From Cystobacter fuscus DSM 2262 (GTDB taxonomy: Bacteria; Myxococcota; Myxococcia; Myxococcales; Myxococcaceae): DNA of 64,000 nucleotides. The stretch lies in assembly GCF_000335475.2 (NCBI RefSeq), contig NZ_ANAH02000066.1:310001-374000 (forward strand), written 5' to 3'. The notes under the pieces were generated by a model. The model ran no database searches. It was given only the letters and a program-made list of their open reading frames with translations, and had not been told where the DNA came from. Shown here piece after piece: positions 53,073 to 62,279 of the stretch. Each line of letters opens with the position of its first letter. Position 1 is the first letter of the stretch. The translations under genes and the position numbers were made by a program.

Positions 53073-53428
53073 GGACGTGCCAGCGCGCGGTGGATCGCCG
53101 AGGTGAGCCCGGTGGAGCGGAGGGCATCCAGCGCGAGCTCCCAACGGCCCTCGGCACAAAGGCCGCTCAGGCCCGCGTCCTCATAGGCTTGCCGGGCGGC
53201 GGCCGCCAAGGCTTCGCGCACCGCCTCGGCGACCGCGTGGCCGACCTCGTCACAACGTCTGCAGTCGAGCTCGATGCCCAGACGGCTGCGCCGCCCTTCT
53301 TCCGTGAGGACCCAGGGGCGCTCCATCCACGGGGGCTCATGGCGCACGTGCTGCCGGTGGCCGCACTCGAGCTCGGCCACCCAGTGGTTCTCTCCATCGA
53401 GGTGGAATCCCGTCATCTTCTGCTTCAT
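53066..53428 (-). CDS. DUF3565 domain protein
   Basis: This 120-residue protein begins with the DUF3565 pattern MTGFHLDGENHWVAELECGH, then QHVRHEPPW and CRRCDEVGHAV. Two Cys-containing pairs (ECGH; CRRC) may bind a metal. The C-terminal ~60 helical residues extend beyond the core domain. ATG 53428 has AAGGAGG eleven bases upstream. Its end overlaps the LysR end on the other strand by 7 bases. Confidence 0.82.
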   Translation of the reverse strand: MKQKMTGFHLDGENHWVAELECGHRQHVRHEPPWMERPWVLTEEGRRSRLGIELDCRRCDEVGHAVAEAVREALAAAARQAYEDAGLSGLCAEGRWELALDALRSTGLTSAIHRALARPH

Positions 53429-53615
53429 CGGACGTGCATCCTCCTTCTGCGAGCAGACTCCATTCCACCTCCAGAGATGCGCATGGCGGAGCGGGTGGAC
53501 AGCCCCCTGTGGATCTTCGCACTCCTGGAGTGACAGTTCCCAGGGGAGGCGGTGTTCCAGTGCCACGACTCGCGAAGCAGCACGGTCGGCTGGCGTCATT
53601 TCAAGGAGAGGGAAC

Positions 53616-54446
53616 ATGCGGAAGAGCCTGGGTTTGGGGGTGGCGGCACTGATGTTCATGCCCGCCTGCGGTTTGTTCGGAGAGCAGGGCAATGGCCACA
53701 AGGTCACTCAGCCGCGTGAGCTCACCGGCTTCACCCGGGTGGAGAATCACTCCTCCCTGGATGTGGTGGTGCGCGAGGCCTCCGCCGGGTCCGTCACCCT
53801 CACGCTCGACGAGAACCTGCACCCGTTCGTCACCACCCGCGTCTCCGGGGAGACGCTCCTCATCGAGAACACCGAGAACCTGTTGTACTCGGGTGAAGGC
53901 CGCGTGGTGGCGACGCTGCCGCGCTTCCTCGGCGCGGAGAATGATGGCTCCGGCGACTTCCTCGTCGAGGGCGTGACCTGGTCGAACGCGCTCACCTTCG
54001 AGCTCGAGGGCACTGGAGACATGGATTACTGCGGGCCGGCCACCCACCTCACCGTGAACCTCTCTGGCTCTGGCGACATGACGCTCTGCACTCCGCGGGA
54101 GCAGGTGCTGGAGGAGGTGCGGTTGGGGCTGTCTGGCTCCGGCTCGCTCACCTATGACGGCTTCGCGAAGAGCCTGGACGCCGTCCTCGAGGGTTCGGGC
54201 GACATGAGCCTCACCGGTTCGGCGCCGCGCCTGGTGGCCCGGGTGAACGGCAGTGGGGACCTCGATGCCCGGGGGGTCTCCAGCTCGGAGGCGGAGCTGT
54301 ACATGGCCGGTTCCGGCAATGTGAGCGCCACCGTCGCTACCACCGTGACGGTGTACCTCGATGGCTCTGGCGATGTGGATTTGTGGGGAGGCGCCACGTT
54401 GCGCGACGTGCGCCTCGAGGGTGCCGGGGACCTGCGGCGACACTGA
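53616..54446 (+). CDS. DUF2807 (head GIN) lipoprotein
   Basis: This 276-residue predicted lipoprotein (LGVAALMFMPAC lipobox) has a beta-helix-like DUF2807 domain with repeated SGSGD/EGSGDM turns (LSGSGDMTL, LEGSGDMSL, VNGSGDLDA, LDGSGDVDL). It begins with RELTGFTRVENHSSLDVVV, as in head-GIN proteins. The function in the envelope is unknown. ATG 53616 has AAGGAGAG upstream. Confidence 0.88.
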   Translation: MRKSLGLGVAALMFMPACGLFGEQGNGHKVTQPRELTGFTRVENHSSLDVVVREASAGSVTLTLDENLHPFVTTRVSGETLLIENTENLLYSGEGRVVATLPRFLGAENDGSGDFLVEGVTWSNALTFELEGTGDMDYCGPATHLTVNLSGSGDMTLCTPREQVLEEVRLGLSGSGSLTYDGFAKSLDAVLEGSGDMSLTGSAPRLVARVNGSGDLDARGVSSSEAELYMAGSGNVSATVATTVTVYLDGSGDVDLWGGATLRDVRLEGAGDLRRH

Positions 54447-54511
54447 ACGCTCGACTCCAAAACCAACGGTGTGAGATTCCTCCGCCAGCCTCCACCACGA
54501 AGGAGTCCGAC

Positions 54512-56716
54512 GTGCTTCGACATGCATCACGATGGGTCATGACGCTGGTAGTGGGTTTCACCTGGGTCCAGGCAGGCTGTGCTCCCGCGGAGCCCACGGC
54601 CCCGGAGACACCACGCACCGAAGAGGCCGCGCGGCCGCTGCTGCCGGGTGAGCGCTCCCTCTTCGACGCCTCCGCCGTGCCGGCCGTGGCGGCCGCGGAC
54701 GACAGCGCCGCGGTGGAGCTGGGCGTGCGCTTCCGCAGTGACGCGCCCGGACGCGTCATGGGCGTGCGCTTCTACAAGGGCGCGGGCAACACGGGCACGC
54801 ACACCGGCAGCCTGTGGTCGGCTTCGGGGGCCCTGCTGGCCACCGCCATCTTCCAGGACGAGACGGCCTCGGGCTGGCAGGAGGTGCGCTTCGCGACCCC
54901 TGTGGCCATCGCGGCGGACAAGGACTACGTCGTGTCGTACCACGCGCCCGCGGGGCACTACGCGGCGACGAGCAATGGCTTCGCCTCCGCGCTGGATGTG
55001 CCACCCCTGCACGCACCCGCGAGCGGGACGGGGGGCGGTAACGGCCTCTACCACTACGGCACGAGCGGCTTTCCCACGGACAGCTACCAGGCCAGCAACT
55101 ACTGGGTGGACGTGGCCTTCCAGCCCAACGACACCACGCCTCCGCGCGCGCCCACCAACGTGGTGGCGACGCCCAACTCGTCCACCGCCATCGACCTGAC
55201 CTGGTACGTCTCCGTGGACGGCTCGGGCGAGACGCAGGGCAACGCACGCGCCCACCTGGTGTACCGGGGCAGCCAGCTCATCGCGGAGCTGCCCGGCACC
55301 ACCACGAGCTACCGCGATACCGGCCTGACGCCCGCCACCGAGTACCAGTACACCGTGCGCGGTCGTGACGCCGCCGGCAACCTGAGCCCCGCGTCCGCCA
55401 CCGTCACCGCCACCACCCTCGCCAGCAGCGTCTGCAATCCCTGCAGCCTGTGGAACGTGGTCACGGGCGACCCCCAGTTCCAGAATGCCGACGCCACTCC
55501 CACCGAGGTGGGACTGAAGTTCCGCACGGACGTGGCGGGCACGGTGACGAAGGTGCGCTACTACAAGACCGGCGGAGACACCGGGCCGCACGTGGGCCAC
55601 CTGTGGAGCGCCACCGGCGAGCTGCTGGGCACCACGGTGGAGGCGCCTGGGGAGAGCAGCTTCGGCTGGCGCGAGCTGACGTTCCCGACGCCGGTGAGCC
55701 TCGCGGCGAACACGACCTATGTCGTGTCGTACTTCGCGACCGCGGGCCACTATGCCATCACGACCAACTACTTCAGCAGCGCGGGCGTGGACGTGCCGCC
55801 CCTGCATGCACCGTCCGCCGTCGCGGCGGGCGGCAACGGGGTGCGCCACCTCAATGGCAGCGGCTTCCCCTCGGATGCGTGGATGAACACCAACTTCTGG
55901 GTGGACGTCGCCTTCGTGCCGGCCACGGGGGACGCATCCCCGGTCGACGTGTCCGTGCGGCATGCCTTCCCCTCCGGGACGGGCGTCCGGGGCGAAGCGC
56001 TCGATTATGACATCACGTTGACGAACCACGGCACCAGGGCGGCCACCAACCTCACGCTCGACGTTCCCGTTCCCGCCGGGCTCGCGCCCTTCGCCTTCAT
56101 CCCAGAGGCGTCGGTGGGCACGTGCAGCTACTACACCAATGACAACATGCACTGCGACATCACGAGCCTGCCCGCCGGGCAGAGCGCCGTCGTTCGCATG
56201 ACGCTGGTGCCCTTGCTCTCCGGGACGTTCCAGTTCCAGGCGACCGTCGCGGCGTCCGAGACGGACAACGTTCCGGGCAACAACACCAGCACCCTGACGA
56301 TCCCCGTGGGTCCCGAGTCGAACCTGGTCACCTTCGATACCTTCGACGGTGCGAACGAGCCCATCACCGGCATCCACGGCCCCTTCTACTTCGTGTTCAA
56401 CAAGTGGTACATCGCGCCGCCCTGGGGCGGGTTCACCACGAAGAGCGTCTCATTCAACGGCGCGGGGGTGAACCAGGCAGCGCTCGACATCTACGGGGAG
56501 CGGACGGTCGTCGGCCTCGATGCCTTCACCTGGGACACGGGCGCGACGCTCACCCTGAGCTGCTTCAACCAGCCCACGCGCACCTTCACCCTGACGCCGG
56601 GGGAGGTGACCCACGTCGTGACGAACTGGCAGGGCACCTGCTCGTCCGTCACCCTGGCGACGTCGAATGGCTGGGACACGAACTTCGACAACATCGAGCT
56701 ATCGCCGCTGCCGTGA
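54512..56716 (+). CDS. Surface lipoprotein with two DUF4082, FN3 and DUF11-like domains
   Basis: This 734-residue predicted lipoprotein (TWVQAGC lipobox) has two DUF4082 modules at ~50-205 and ~320-480 (VRFYKGAGNTGTHTGSLWSA; VRYYKTGGDTGPHVGHLWSA). A fibronectin type III domain lies between them (~210-300), then a DUF11-like beta-sandwich (~485-600) and a C-terminal beta domain. The layout is that of a cell-surface adhesin or carbohydrate-binding protein. GTG 54512 is chosen for AAGGAG six bases upstream. Confidence 0.85.
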   Translation: MLRHASRWVMTLVVGFTWVQAGCAPAEPTAPETPRTEEAARPLLPGERSLFDASAVPAVAAADDSAAVELGVRFRSDAPGRVMGVRFYKGAGNTGTHTGSLWSASGALLATAIFQDETASGWQEVRFATPVAIAADKDYVVSYHAPAGHYAATSNGFASALDVPPLHAPASGTGGGNGLYHYGTSGFPTDSYQASNYWVDVAFQPNDTTPPRAPTNVVATPNSSTAIDLTWYVSVDGSGETQGNARAHLVYRGSQLIAELPGTTTSYRDTGLTPATEYQYTVRGRDAAGNLSPASATVTATTLASSVCNPCSLWNVVTGDPQFQNADATPTEVGLKFRTDVAGTVTKVRYYKTGGDTGPHVGHLWSATGELLGTTVEAPGESSFGWRELTFPTPVSLAANTTYVVSYFATAGHYAITTNYFSSAGVDVPPLHAPSAVAAGGNGVRHLNGSGFPSDAWMNTNFWVDVAFVPATGDASPVDVSVRHAFPSGTGVRGEALDYDITLTNHGTRAATNLTLDVPVPAGLAPFAFIPEASVGTCSYYTNDNMHCDITSLPAGQSAVVRMTLVPLLSGTFQFQATVAASETDNVPGNNTSTLTIPVGPESNLVTFDTFDGANEPITGIHGPFYFVFNKWYIAPPWGGFTTKSVSFNGAGVNQAALDIYGERTVVGLDAFTWDTGATLTLSCFNQPTRTFTLTPGEVTHVVTNWQGTCSSVTLATSNGWDTNFDNIELSPLP

Positions 56717-56937
56717 GACGTTGACGGACGGTGAGGCCAACCCCCGGTCCACGCAAGCGTGTCCCAAGAGGAGGGCGAAGCCCAGTGCCAGCAGGTAGCC
56801 CCAGGCGAGCCCTCCCCCGGGGGTGAAGCCCGCCGAGGCGCGGGTCCGAGGTTGGCGTCAGAACAGGAGGGGGCCGCCGCCATTGCCTCGCCCGAGCGTC
56901 ATGCTTAAGCGGAAGGCTTCCAACCCGGAGGATTTCC

Positions 56938-58017
56938 ATGCTGCATGCTCCGCTCCTCGGTCGTGTCCTGCTGCGGTTCGATTCTGGCAAGGAGGATCTC
57001 CACGAGGATCTCTCCGCCGCGGTGTTCTCCGCGGATGGCGGTCTCTGGGTGGCCTCGGACGAGCACCACTCGCTCGAGCGCTTCGCCCCGGTGAGCCCGC
57101 GCGTCTTCGGAGAGCACCGGCACTTCGCCATGGCGGATCTGCTCGGAGAGGAGGTCCACGAGGAGGTGGACCTCGAGGCGCTGGACTTCCAGGACGGGCA
57201 GCTGTGGTTCGTGGGCTCGCACAGCGCGAAGCGGAAGAAACCCAAGGGCAAGACGATGGTGAAGGACCTGGAGCGACTGGCCACCGTGGAGCACGAGCCC
57301 TGGCGCTTCCTGCTCGCCCGGGTGCCGCTGCCGGAGAAGGCGTCGGGCTCGGCCCGCCCGGCGAAGCTCATGCGCGCGGAGGGCCGACAGGACTCGGGGG
57401 TGAACGTGCTGGTGGAGCTGTTGCGCCAGGACGCCCATCTGGGGCCCTTCCTCGCGCCGGCCTCGCCGGACGATCCGGATGGGGCGCTCGCCATCCCCAG
57501 CAAGGACAATGGGTTGGACATCGAGGGGCTCGCCGTCCACGGGGACCAGGTCTTCCTCGGGCTCCGGGGCCCCGTGCTGCGAGGCTACGCCGTCCTCCTG
57601 CAAATGGAGGTGGAGGAGGTAGGCAAGGGCCTGCTCGCGCCCCGGCGGACGAAGAAGGGCGGTGCCTACCAGAAACACTTCCTGGACCTGGATGGTCTGG
57701 GCATCCGCGAGCTGTGCCGCCATGGAGAGGATCTGCTCATCCTCGCGGGGCCCACCATGCCGGTGGATGGCCCCATCCGGCTGTTCCGGCTGCACAAGGG
57801 CCTGCTGCTCTCGGGAGACACCCTCCACTCGCAGGAGAAGGGGGGACTGGAGCCTCTCTTCGACCTGAAGAACGGGAGCAGGGACGACAACGCCGAGGGG
57901 GTGGCCGTGTTCTCCTGGTTCGCGCCGAACGACTCCGTGCTCGTCGTCTACGACACGCCCTCGCCGCAGCGCCGCTATGGGCCGGATGGCGTGCTCGCGG
58001 ACGTGTTCCGGCTCTGA
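56938..58017 (+). CDS. DUF3616 domain protein
   Basis: This 359-residue protein has the DUF3616 pattern: LSAAVFSADGGLWVASDEHH near the start, LDIEGLAVHGDQVFLGLRGP in the middle and RDDNAEGVAVF near the end. It is predicted as a beta-propeller. There is no signal peptide. A GGAGG site precedes ATG 56938. The function is unknown. Confidence 0.85.
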   Translation: MLHAPLLGRVLLRFDSGKEDLHEDLSAAVFSADGGLWVASDEHHSLERFAPVSPRVFGEHRHFAMADLLGEEVHEEVDLEALDFQDGQLWFVGSHSAKRKKPKGKTMVKDLERLATVEHEPWRFLLARVPLPEKASGSARPAKLMRAEGRQDSGVNVLVELLRQDAHLGPFLAPASPDDPDGALAIPSKDNGLDIEGLAVHGDQVFLGLRGPVLRGYAVLLQMEVEEVGKGLLAPRRTKKGGAYQKHFLDLDGLGIRELCRHGEDLLILAGPTMPVDGPIRLFRLHKGLLLSGDTLHSQEKGGLEPLFDLKNGSRDDNAEGVAVFSWFAPNDSVLVVYDTPSPQRRYGPDGVLADVFRL

Positions 58018-58019
58018 CC

Positions 58020-58079
58020 CACCTGGAATACGCGGTGGAGTCCCTGCCGGACGGGTTGGAGTGGCACGAGCGCTGGTGG
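58020..58079 (+). pseudogene. 3' remnant of a phytanoyl-CoA dioxygenase gene
   Basis: HLEYAVESLPDGLEWHERW repeats the end of the protein at 46148-46849 (HLEYAAESLPEGLEWYERW). The 60-base stretches differ at about five positions, including the stop codon, which reads TGG here. It starts immediately after the DUF3616 stop. Confidence 0.88.
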
Positions 58080-58199
58080 GTCCGGGGCACACGGTCTGGC
58101 CGGAATCATCGGGAGGACCGATGATTTCGGGCGGGTACCGCCGTCCATGGGTTCGAGACTCCCCAAAGGAGCCTTTTTCTGAACCGACAAGGAGCTGTC

Positions 58200-58622
58200 A
58201 TGACGATCAAAGCCGCCACCCCGTACTTCATCCTCAACGGCAGGACCGAGCAGGCCATCGCCTTCTACCAGCGAACCCTGGGCGCGAAAGTCGAAGCGCT
58301 GCAGCGGTTTGGAGACGGCAACCCGAACTGTCCCACGGCGCTGCAGAGCCGGGTCATGCACGCGGCGCTGCGCGTGGGCGACGCGCTCTTGATGATGAGC
58401 GACGGCCCCAACGACTCGGCGCCGCCCCAGAGCGGGAGCGTGAACATCGCCCTCCAGTTCGATGATCCCGATCAGGCGCGGCGCTGCTTCGACGCACTGG
58501 CGACGAGCGGCAAGGTCGTCCAGCCGCTCGTCGAGGCCCCCTGGGGTGAGCTGTTCGGCGCGCTGGGCGACGAGTTCGGCATCAACTGGATGTTCAACAG
58601 CGCCCAGGTCAAGAAGGCCTGA
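58200..58622 (+). CDS. VOC family (PhnB-like) protein
   Basis: This 140-residue protein has the glyoxalase/bleomycin-resistance fold as in PhnB-like proteins (TPYFILNGRTEQAIAFYQRT, LMMSDGP, EAPWGELFGALGDEFGINWM). The function is not known for this subgroup. AAGGAG lies seven bases before ATG. Its last 38 bases are copied at 44528-44565. Confidence 0.9.
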   Translation: MTIKAATPYFILNGRTEQAIAFYQRTLGAKVEALQRFGDGNPNCPTALQSRVMHAALRVGDALLMMSDGPNDSAPPQSGSVNIALQFDDPDQARRCFDALATSGKVVQPLVEAPWGELFGALGDEFGINWMFNSAQVKKA

Positions 58623-58687
58623 CGGAGCTCACCTCCAACAGCCGCCCGGCCAGCTTCGCGGCGCGGGCGGTGCGGGAGCGCCCCTCC

Positions 58688-59452
58688 TCACTGATCGGGG
58701 TCGGCATCGGCGAAGGTCGTGCCCGCGCCAATCTCGTCGAACCAGATGCTGCGCGTCCCCTGGCTGCCCTGCATGTAGCCGTTGTCGTGCCAGCCGTTCG
58801 CGTAGAGGCCGACGCGGAACTGGAAGTACCGGTCATCGGACACGGTGGTGCTCAGATTGTACTGCTCGAGCACCTTCTGGCCATCGAACCAGAGCTTGTA
58901 GAAACCCGTGCCGTCGCTCGCCCACTTCGCCTGGATGACGACCTTGTGCCACACCCCGGCGGTGACGGTGGCGAGATTGCCGAACGTGACGGTTTTCTGG
59001 GAGCAGACCGAGCCCTGCTTGACGCGCGTGAAGAGTTGATTGCCCGAGAGCCAGATCATGCTGGACGGCATGTAGTCATCGCAGCCGGTATTGGAGAAAT
59101 CCGCGATGAACTGGGCGATGTTGTACGACTGGGGTTGGAACTGCCAGTCCTGCTGCAGGCGGAACGCGAAACCGTAGAAGCCGGTGTCGCCGCGACGATA
59201 CACGTTGTTCTTCACGACCTCCGAATGGTAGCGGCCGCTGTACGAGGAATCGTAGATCTGGGTCACCTTGATGGCGGTCGGTCCCGAATAGGTGACATTC
59301 GTCACCTCGCTGACAGACCCCTTGTGCTCCTTGTTGATGGAGTTCCAACCAGACACGGTGCCAGTGTTGTGGAAGATCTCTTCGGCCTGTGCCACCGGGG
59401 AAAGCGAGAGCAGGGCGATGCCAACAGTCATTCCAACGTTTTTGATTTTCAT
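58688..59452 (-). CDS. Secreted polysaccharide lyase, PL20 (glucuronan lyase)-like
   Basis: This 254-residue secreted protein (signal ends PVAQA) has a beta-jelly-roll fold of the heparin lyase I/alginate lyase type. Key patterns include GRYHSEVV near the start, then NIAQFIADF, GVWHKVVIQAKWA, and FRVGLYANGWHD. The strings recall PL20 glucuronan lyases. It likely cleaves beta-linked glucuronan outside the cell. There is no clear ribosome binding site. Confidence 0.75.
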   Translation of the reverse strand: MKIKNVGMTVGIALLSLSPVAQAEEIFHNTGTVSGWNSINKEHKGSVSEVTNVTYSGPTAIKVTQIYDSSYSGRYHSEVVKNNVYRRGDTGFYGFAFRLQQDWQFQPQSYNIAQFIADFSNTGCDDYMPSSMIWLSGNQLFTRVKQGSVCSQKTVTFGNLATVTAGVWHKVVIQAKWASDGTGFYKLWFDGQKVLEQYNLSTTVSDDRYFQFRVGLYANGWHDNGYMQGSQGTRSIWFDEIGAGTTFADADPDQ

Positions 59453-59688
59453 TGAACTCGGGGGAAGTGAGGACGGACGGGTGGCCGGGTTCCTGTCGTG
59501 GTCGGGGCATGCCCCGCGTCACGGCCAGGAACTGAAACCAAGCTAACGGATAAGCGCTCGCCCCGGTATCCCCATTTCGAGGGAGTTCCCTTGTTGTCTC
59601 GTGTCACCGTTTTGTCGACCAGGCAACTGGAGCCACGCCGTGGACCAGGCCGGGCGAAACGCACGGGTGCCCGTTAGGCAGGAGGACC

Positions 59689-60327
59689 GTGCGGGACTCC
59701 GACGCCACCCCTGTCCGTCTCACCCTGGTCGCCGAGGACCCGCTCGCTCGGGGTGCGCTCTCCCGGGCCCTCTCGGAGCAGGGGAGTGACGTCGTGCTCA
59801 CGGCGTCCGGTACCCTGGCGGAGGTGGAGTCCTCGAGTCCCGAGGCCGCCCCCGACGTCGTGCTGTGGGACGTGGGCCTGCACCCGGCCGGGTCCGGAGG
59901 GCAGCTCGATGCCCCGGAGCTGGGGGCGCCCGTGCTCGCGCTCGTGCCCGATGAGGCCGCGGGAGAAGGCGCGCTCTCCGCGGGGGCCCGGGGGTTGCTC
60001 TTCCGGGACGTGGCTCCCGCCCCGTTGCTCGCCGCGCTGCGAGCCGTGGCGCGAGGACTCACCGTGTTCGATCCGGCCCTCACCGCGCTGCGCGCCACAC
60101 CGCGCGCCTCGGCGCCCACCTCGACGCCCGAGGGCCTGACACCCCGGGAGCGCGAGGTGCTCACGCTGCTCGCCGAGGGCTTGTCCAACAAGGCCATCGC
60201 CGAACGGCTCGACATCAGCGAGCACACCGCGAAGTTCCATGTGAACGCGGTGCTCGCCAAGCTCGGCGTACAGCGGCGAACGGAGGCCGTCGTCCGGGCG
60301 GCGCGCCTGGGGCTCGTGACGATCTGA
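59689..60327 (+). CDS. LuxR-type response regulator with atypical receiver
   Basis: This 212-residue protein has a receiver-like N-terminus with an Asp in VVLWDVG at the usual site, but the conserved Thr/Lys positions are poor (LVPDEAAG; LLFRDV in place of a K-P motif). Phosphorylation control is therefore doubtful. The C-terminal LuxR/GerE DNA-binding domain is intact (LTPREREVLTLLAEGLSNKA). It precedes two S1C protease genes by 107 bases and may regulate them. Confidence 0.85.
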   Translation: MRDSDATPVRLTLVAEDPLARGALSRALSEQGSDVVLTASGTLAEVESSSPEAAPDVVLWDVGLHPAGSGGQLDAPELGAPVLALVPDEAAGEGALSAGARGLLFRDVAPAPLLAALRAVARGLTVFDPALTALRATPRASAPTSTPEGLTPREREVLTLLAEGLSNKAIAERLDISEHTAKFHVNAVLAKLGVQRRTEAVVRAARLGLVTI

Positions 60328-60434
60328 CCGGATGGACAGGGAGGACTACCCATTCGGGTAGGTCGAGGCCCATCCGTCTCGCCGATGTGCCGCGCGGGCC
60401 AGGCCTTTAGCTTTAGAGCGAAAGGAATTCCTCC

Positions 60435-61331
60435 ATGTCCGCCGATCTCAGCGCCTTCTCCGAGTCCCTCGCCTCCATCATCGAGCGCATCGCCCCCGGC
60501 CTCGTCCGGGTCGAGGCCCGTCGCCGCCACGGTGCCACCGGCATCGTCTGGGACGCGGAGGGACACATCCTCACCACCCACCATGCCATCGAGCAGGAGG
60601 GCTCCATCACCGTGGGCCTCGCCGATGGCCGCACCGTCCCGGCCGAGCTCGTCGGGAGGGATCCGTCCACGGATCTCGCCCTGCTCAAGGCGGACGCCTC
60701 CGGACTCACGCCGCTGGCGCCCGCGCCGCTCGAGGGCCTGAAGGTGGGTCACCTGGTGCTCGCCCTGGGCCGTCCCGGCCGCACCGCGCGCGCGACGCTG
60801 GGCATCGTCAGCGCGGTGGGCGAGAGCTGGCGCACCTACGCGGGAGGCCGCATCGACCGCTACCTGGAGACGGACGCGGACCTGCCTCCCGGCTTCTCCG
60901 GGGGGGCGCTGGTGGACACCCGGGGGCGCTTCCTCGGCATGCCGACGGCGGCCCTGTCGCGCACGGCGGCGGTCGTCATCCCCGGAGAGACGCTCGGCCG
61001 GGTCGCCCAGGCGTTGAGGCAGCACGGAGGCATCCGCCGGGGCTACCTCGGCGTGGGCGCGCACCCCGTGCGACTGCCCCAGGGCCTCTGGGAGCGCGCG
61101 GGTGGAGAGAGCGGGCTCATCTTCCTCTCCATCGAGCCCGGAGGCCCCGCCGACAAGGCCGGGCTGATGATGGGGGACGTGCTGGTGAGCCTCGGAGGCC
61201 AGCCGTTGCAGAGCCTCGAGGAGCTGCTCGGCTACCTCGGCGACGAGAAGGTGGGCACCCAGGTCCAGGCGAGGGTGCTGCGCGCGGGCGAGGTGCGCGA
61301 GGTGCCCGTCTCGATTGGTAAGCGTTCGTGA
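60435..61331 (+). CDS. S1C serine protease with PDZ domain, HtrA-like
   Basis: This 298-residue protein is a trypsin-like S1C protease plus one PDZ domain. The His lies in THHAIE, the Asp in STDLALL and the Ser in GFSGGALVD (Asn of the usual GNSGG is Phe). No signal peptide is visible, so it may be cytoplasmic. The next protease gene starts 15 bases later, giving a paralogous pair. The catalytic triad seems complete despite the substitution. Confidence 0.85.
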   Translation: MSADLSAFSESLASIIERIAPGLVRVEARRRHGATGIVWDAEGHILTTHHAIEQEGSITVGLADGRTVPAELVGRDPSTDLALLKADASGLTPLAPAPLEGLKVGHLVLALGRPGRTARATLGIVSAVGESWRTYAGGRIDRYLETDADLPPGFSGGALVDTRGRFLGMPTAALSRTAAVVIPGETLGRVAQALRQHGGIRRGYLGVGAHPVRLPQGLWERAGGESGLIFLSIEPGGPADKAGLMMGDVLVSLGGQPLQSLEELLGYLGDEKVGTQVQARVLRAGEVREVPVSIGKRS

Positions 61332-61346
61332 AGGGAGAGTGACGCC

Positions 61347-62261
61347 ATGAAGTTCCTCCAACAGTTCTCCGACGAGCTCGAGTCGCTCGTGGCCAAGGCG
61401 ATGCCCGCGGTGGTGGCGGTGCAGCACGCGCGGGGCCACGGCACGGGCCTCTTCCTGACACCGGACGGCTACGTCCTCACCAACCGGCACGTGGTGCGCA
61501 GCCAGGGCCGGCTCACGCTGGAGCTGCACGACGGCAGCGAGGTGCGCGCCGAGCTCGTGGGCGCGGACGCTCCCACGGACCTGGCGGTGGTGCGCGCCGA
61601 GGACGGCGCGAAGTTCCCCACGCTGCCGCTGGCGGATCCCCACGACGTGCGCGTGGGGCAGGTGGTGATGGCCATCGGCAACCCCTTCCGCCTGGAGCAG
61701 TCGGTGTCGATGGGCGTGGTGAGCGCCATCAACCGCACGCTGCCCCTGCCGGACGGGGTGATCCTCGAGGGCCTGTTGCAGACGGACGCGGCCATCAACC
61801 CGGGCAACTCGGGAGGACCGTTGCTCAACATGCACGGACAGGTGGTGGGCCTCAACACGCTGGTGCTGCCATACGCGCAGGGCATCGGCTTCGCGGTGAG
61901 CGCCACCACGGCGGCCTGGGTGGCCAGCCTGCTCATCCAACGCGGCAAGGTGGAACGGCGCTTCCTCGGCATCGCCGCCACGGCCATCACCCTGTCGGCC
62001 CGGAGTGCCCAGGAGGCGGGGCAGCTTCGCGCGGTGCGCGTCATGAAGGTGGGGCAGGGCACGCCCGCGGCCGACGCGGGGCTCGAGGCGGATGATCTGT
62101 TGCTGGGCATCAACGAGTGGCCCATCACGAACGTGGACGACGTCCAGCGCCTGCTGGCGCTCGCCACCGGGCCGGAGGTCCGCCTGGAGGTGTTGCGCAA
62201 GGGACAGCGCCGCACCTTGCGAGCCCGCACCACGCCTCGCGAGTACAGCAAGGCGGCGTGA
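61347..62261 (+). CDS. S1C serine protease with PDZ domain, DegP/HtrA-like
   Basis: This 304-residue protein has a canonical HtrA triad: TNRHVV, PTDLAVV and GNSGGPLLN. The PDZ domain has GTPAADAGLEADDLLLGIN. There is no signal peptide. It is the second of a tandem pair and more conserved than the first. Protein quality control or regulated proteolysis is likely, acting perhaps in concert with its neighbour. Confidence 0.9.
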   Translation: MKFLQQFSDELESLVAKAMPAVVAVQHARGHGTGLFLTPDGYVLTNRHVVRSQGRLTLELHDGSEVRAELVGADAPTDLAVVRAEDGAKFPTLPLADPHDVRVGQVVMAIGNPFRLEQSVSMGVVSAINRTLPLPDGVILEGLLQTDAAINPGNSGGPLLNMHGQVVGLNTLVLPYAQGIGFAVSATTAAWVASLLIQRGKVERRFLGIAATAITLSARSAQEAGQLRAVRVMKVGQGTPAADAGLEADDLLLGINEWPITNVDDVQRLLALATGPEVRLEVLRKGQRRTLRARTTPREYSKAA

Positions 62262-62279
62262 GCACTATGCTCCGCGCCC

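Noticed and set aside
56717-56937. Hydrophobic minus-strand peptide (GGGLAWGYLLALGFALLLGH)
   Set aside because: It looks like a membrane segment, but has an upstream stop within ~20 codons and no start or ribosome binding site. It could be a remnant; too weak to list.
56823-58124. 433-codon plus-strand frame overlapping the DUF3616 gene
   Set aside because: It is a shadow frame; only its last ~20 codons match a real protein, and those are the dioxygenase gene remnant listed separately.
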